From Holosporales bacterium (lineage in GTDB: Bacteria > Pseudomonadota > Alphaproteobacteria > BNTO01), in assembly GCA_031265645.1 (NCBI GenBank), contig JAISCJ010000090.1:1-12679 (forward strand): 12,679 bases of DNA, in the 5' to 3' direction. The position numbers were made by a program, and so were the translations under genes. Below are positions 12,209-12,679 of this stretch, in pieces (positions within the stretch are counted from its first letter, which is position 1; each line of letters begins with the position of its first letter). Below the pieces are notes generated by a model that saw only the letters and a list, made by a program, of their open reading frames with translations, ran no database searches and was not told the origin of the DNA.

Positions 12209-12679
12209 TTACGATTCGTACAGCTTTGCAGCCTTGTCTATTAGCTGCAGGGCTTCTTCACGTGGGCGCTGGAAAATATTTCTTCCAATGATAGATCCAG
12301 TTCCACCTCCCTGCCGAACAATCGAGATATCGTCTAGCACTTTGCTTGCGTCCTTCGTCGAACCACCCGAAAAAATAACAGCACGTTTTCCATTAAAGCA
12401 GCAATTCATCACGTGCTTGACTCGGTCCGCGGCAGTGTCCATTTTCACATGCTTATATGACTCGACAGAATCTGCACGTGCAATGTGCTCTTGCGGAAGA
12501 TTTACCTTAACAATGTGAGCGCCCGCCAAACAAGCCATGTGCGCACTGTACGCAATTGTATCTAGGGCCAAGCGTGGATCATCTGCGCTCGCAGCCTTGT
12601 TTCCATATACATCCGAAGAAACGGCTGTTACACCACTTCCACGGGGATATGCCCAAACAACTGTGAACAAGCCGCATTC
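12209..12679 (-). CDS. Class I fructose-bisphosphate aldolase, DhnA/FbaB type (partial, N-terminus beyond right edge)
   Basis: Cleaves fructose-1,6-bisphosphate to the two triose phosphates through a Schiff base in the cytoplasm. The visible C-terminal 156 residues begin ECGLFTVVWAYPRGSG at the edge; the apparent start codon at 12668-12670 is only an internal TTG, so the frame continues beyond the window. Family motifs: VVWAYPRG; DTIAYSAHMACLAGAHIVKV with the Lys that forms the Schiff base; AVIFSGGSTKD for phosphate binding; and GGGTGSIIGRNIFQRP near the C-terminus. It ends AAKLYES. pgk lies downstream on the same strand, separated by the metalloprotease gene. Confidence 0.92.
   Translation of the reverse strand, partial: ECGLFTVVWAYPRGSGVTAVSSDVYGNKAASADDPRLALDTIAYSAHMACLAGAHIVKVNLPQEHIARADSVESYKHVKMDTAADRVKHVMNCCFNGKRAVIFSGGSTKDASKVLDDISIVRQGGGTGSIIGRNIFQRPREEALQLIDKAAKLYES

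Noticed and set aside
1..12679. tRNA, rRNA genes or CRISPR arrays
   Set aside because: I found no cloverleaf, no conserved rRNA segment and no regularly spaced short direct repeats in the spacers.

Overview
The window looks like part of the chromosome of an AT-rich, host-associated alphaproteobacterium. Two glycolytic genes sit on the same strand near each other: pgk and a class I (DhnA/FbaB-type) fructose-bisphosphate aldolase, a pairing common in Alphaproteobacteria. Around them are genes of a kind found in amoeba- or ciliate-associated intracellular bacteria: BspA-type leucine-rich-repeat proteins, a large HExxH protein with an ankyrin-like tail, decayed mobile elements and many palindromes. 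A Holosporales- or Rickettsiales-like lineage is a reasonable guess, but it is inference from gene content.

Layout. (1) 1-119: the C-terminal end of an unidentified + strand protein. (2) 158-2990: two tandem paralogous exported LRR_5 proteins on the - strand. A 557-bp block is shared at a constant 1438-bp offset with no indel, and each copy has a similar hairpin upstream. (3) 3016-3391: a 376-bp shell of an insertion sequence with 27-bp terminal inverted repeats and the first 42 codons of a transposase. (4) 3455-4507: an exported protein with a degenerate Nudix box, a small ORF of doubtful status, a rho-independent terminator, and an antisense 46-codon ORF with a good ribosome binding site. 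(5) 4508-5018: gene-poor; it holds a 128-bp nested palindrome and a hairpin closely resembling domain V of a group II intron. (6) 5019-7206: a two-gene + strand unit, a divergent anhydro-N-acetylmuramate kinase overlapping an OGG1-type DNA glycosylase. (7) 7440-12679: a - strand group, fba (running off the right edge), then a 1008-residue putative zinc metalloprotease with ankyrin-like C-terminus, then pgk. A 500-bp palindrome-rich spacer lies between fba and the metalloprotease gene.

Functionally the window mixes central carbon metabolism (pgk, fba), cell-wall recycling (AnmK-like) and oxidative DNA repair (Ogg-like) with surface or secreted accessory proteins. The most unusual signal is that the two LRR proteins and the metalloprotease, otherwise unrelated, share an ungapped N-terminal leader of about 24 residues: a hydrophobic core followed at fixed distance by the tetrapeptide LARI. 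This suggests a common export or processing module for a set of effector-like proteins.
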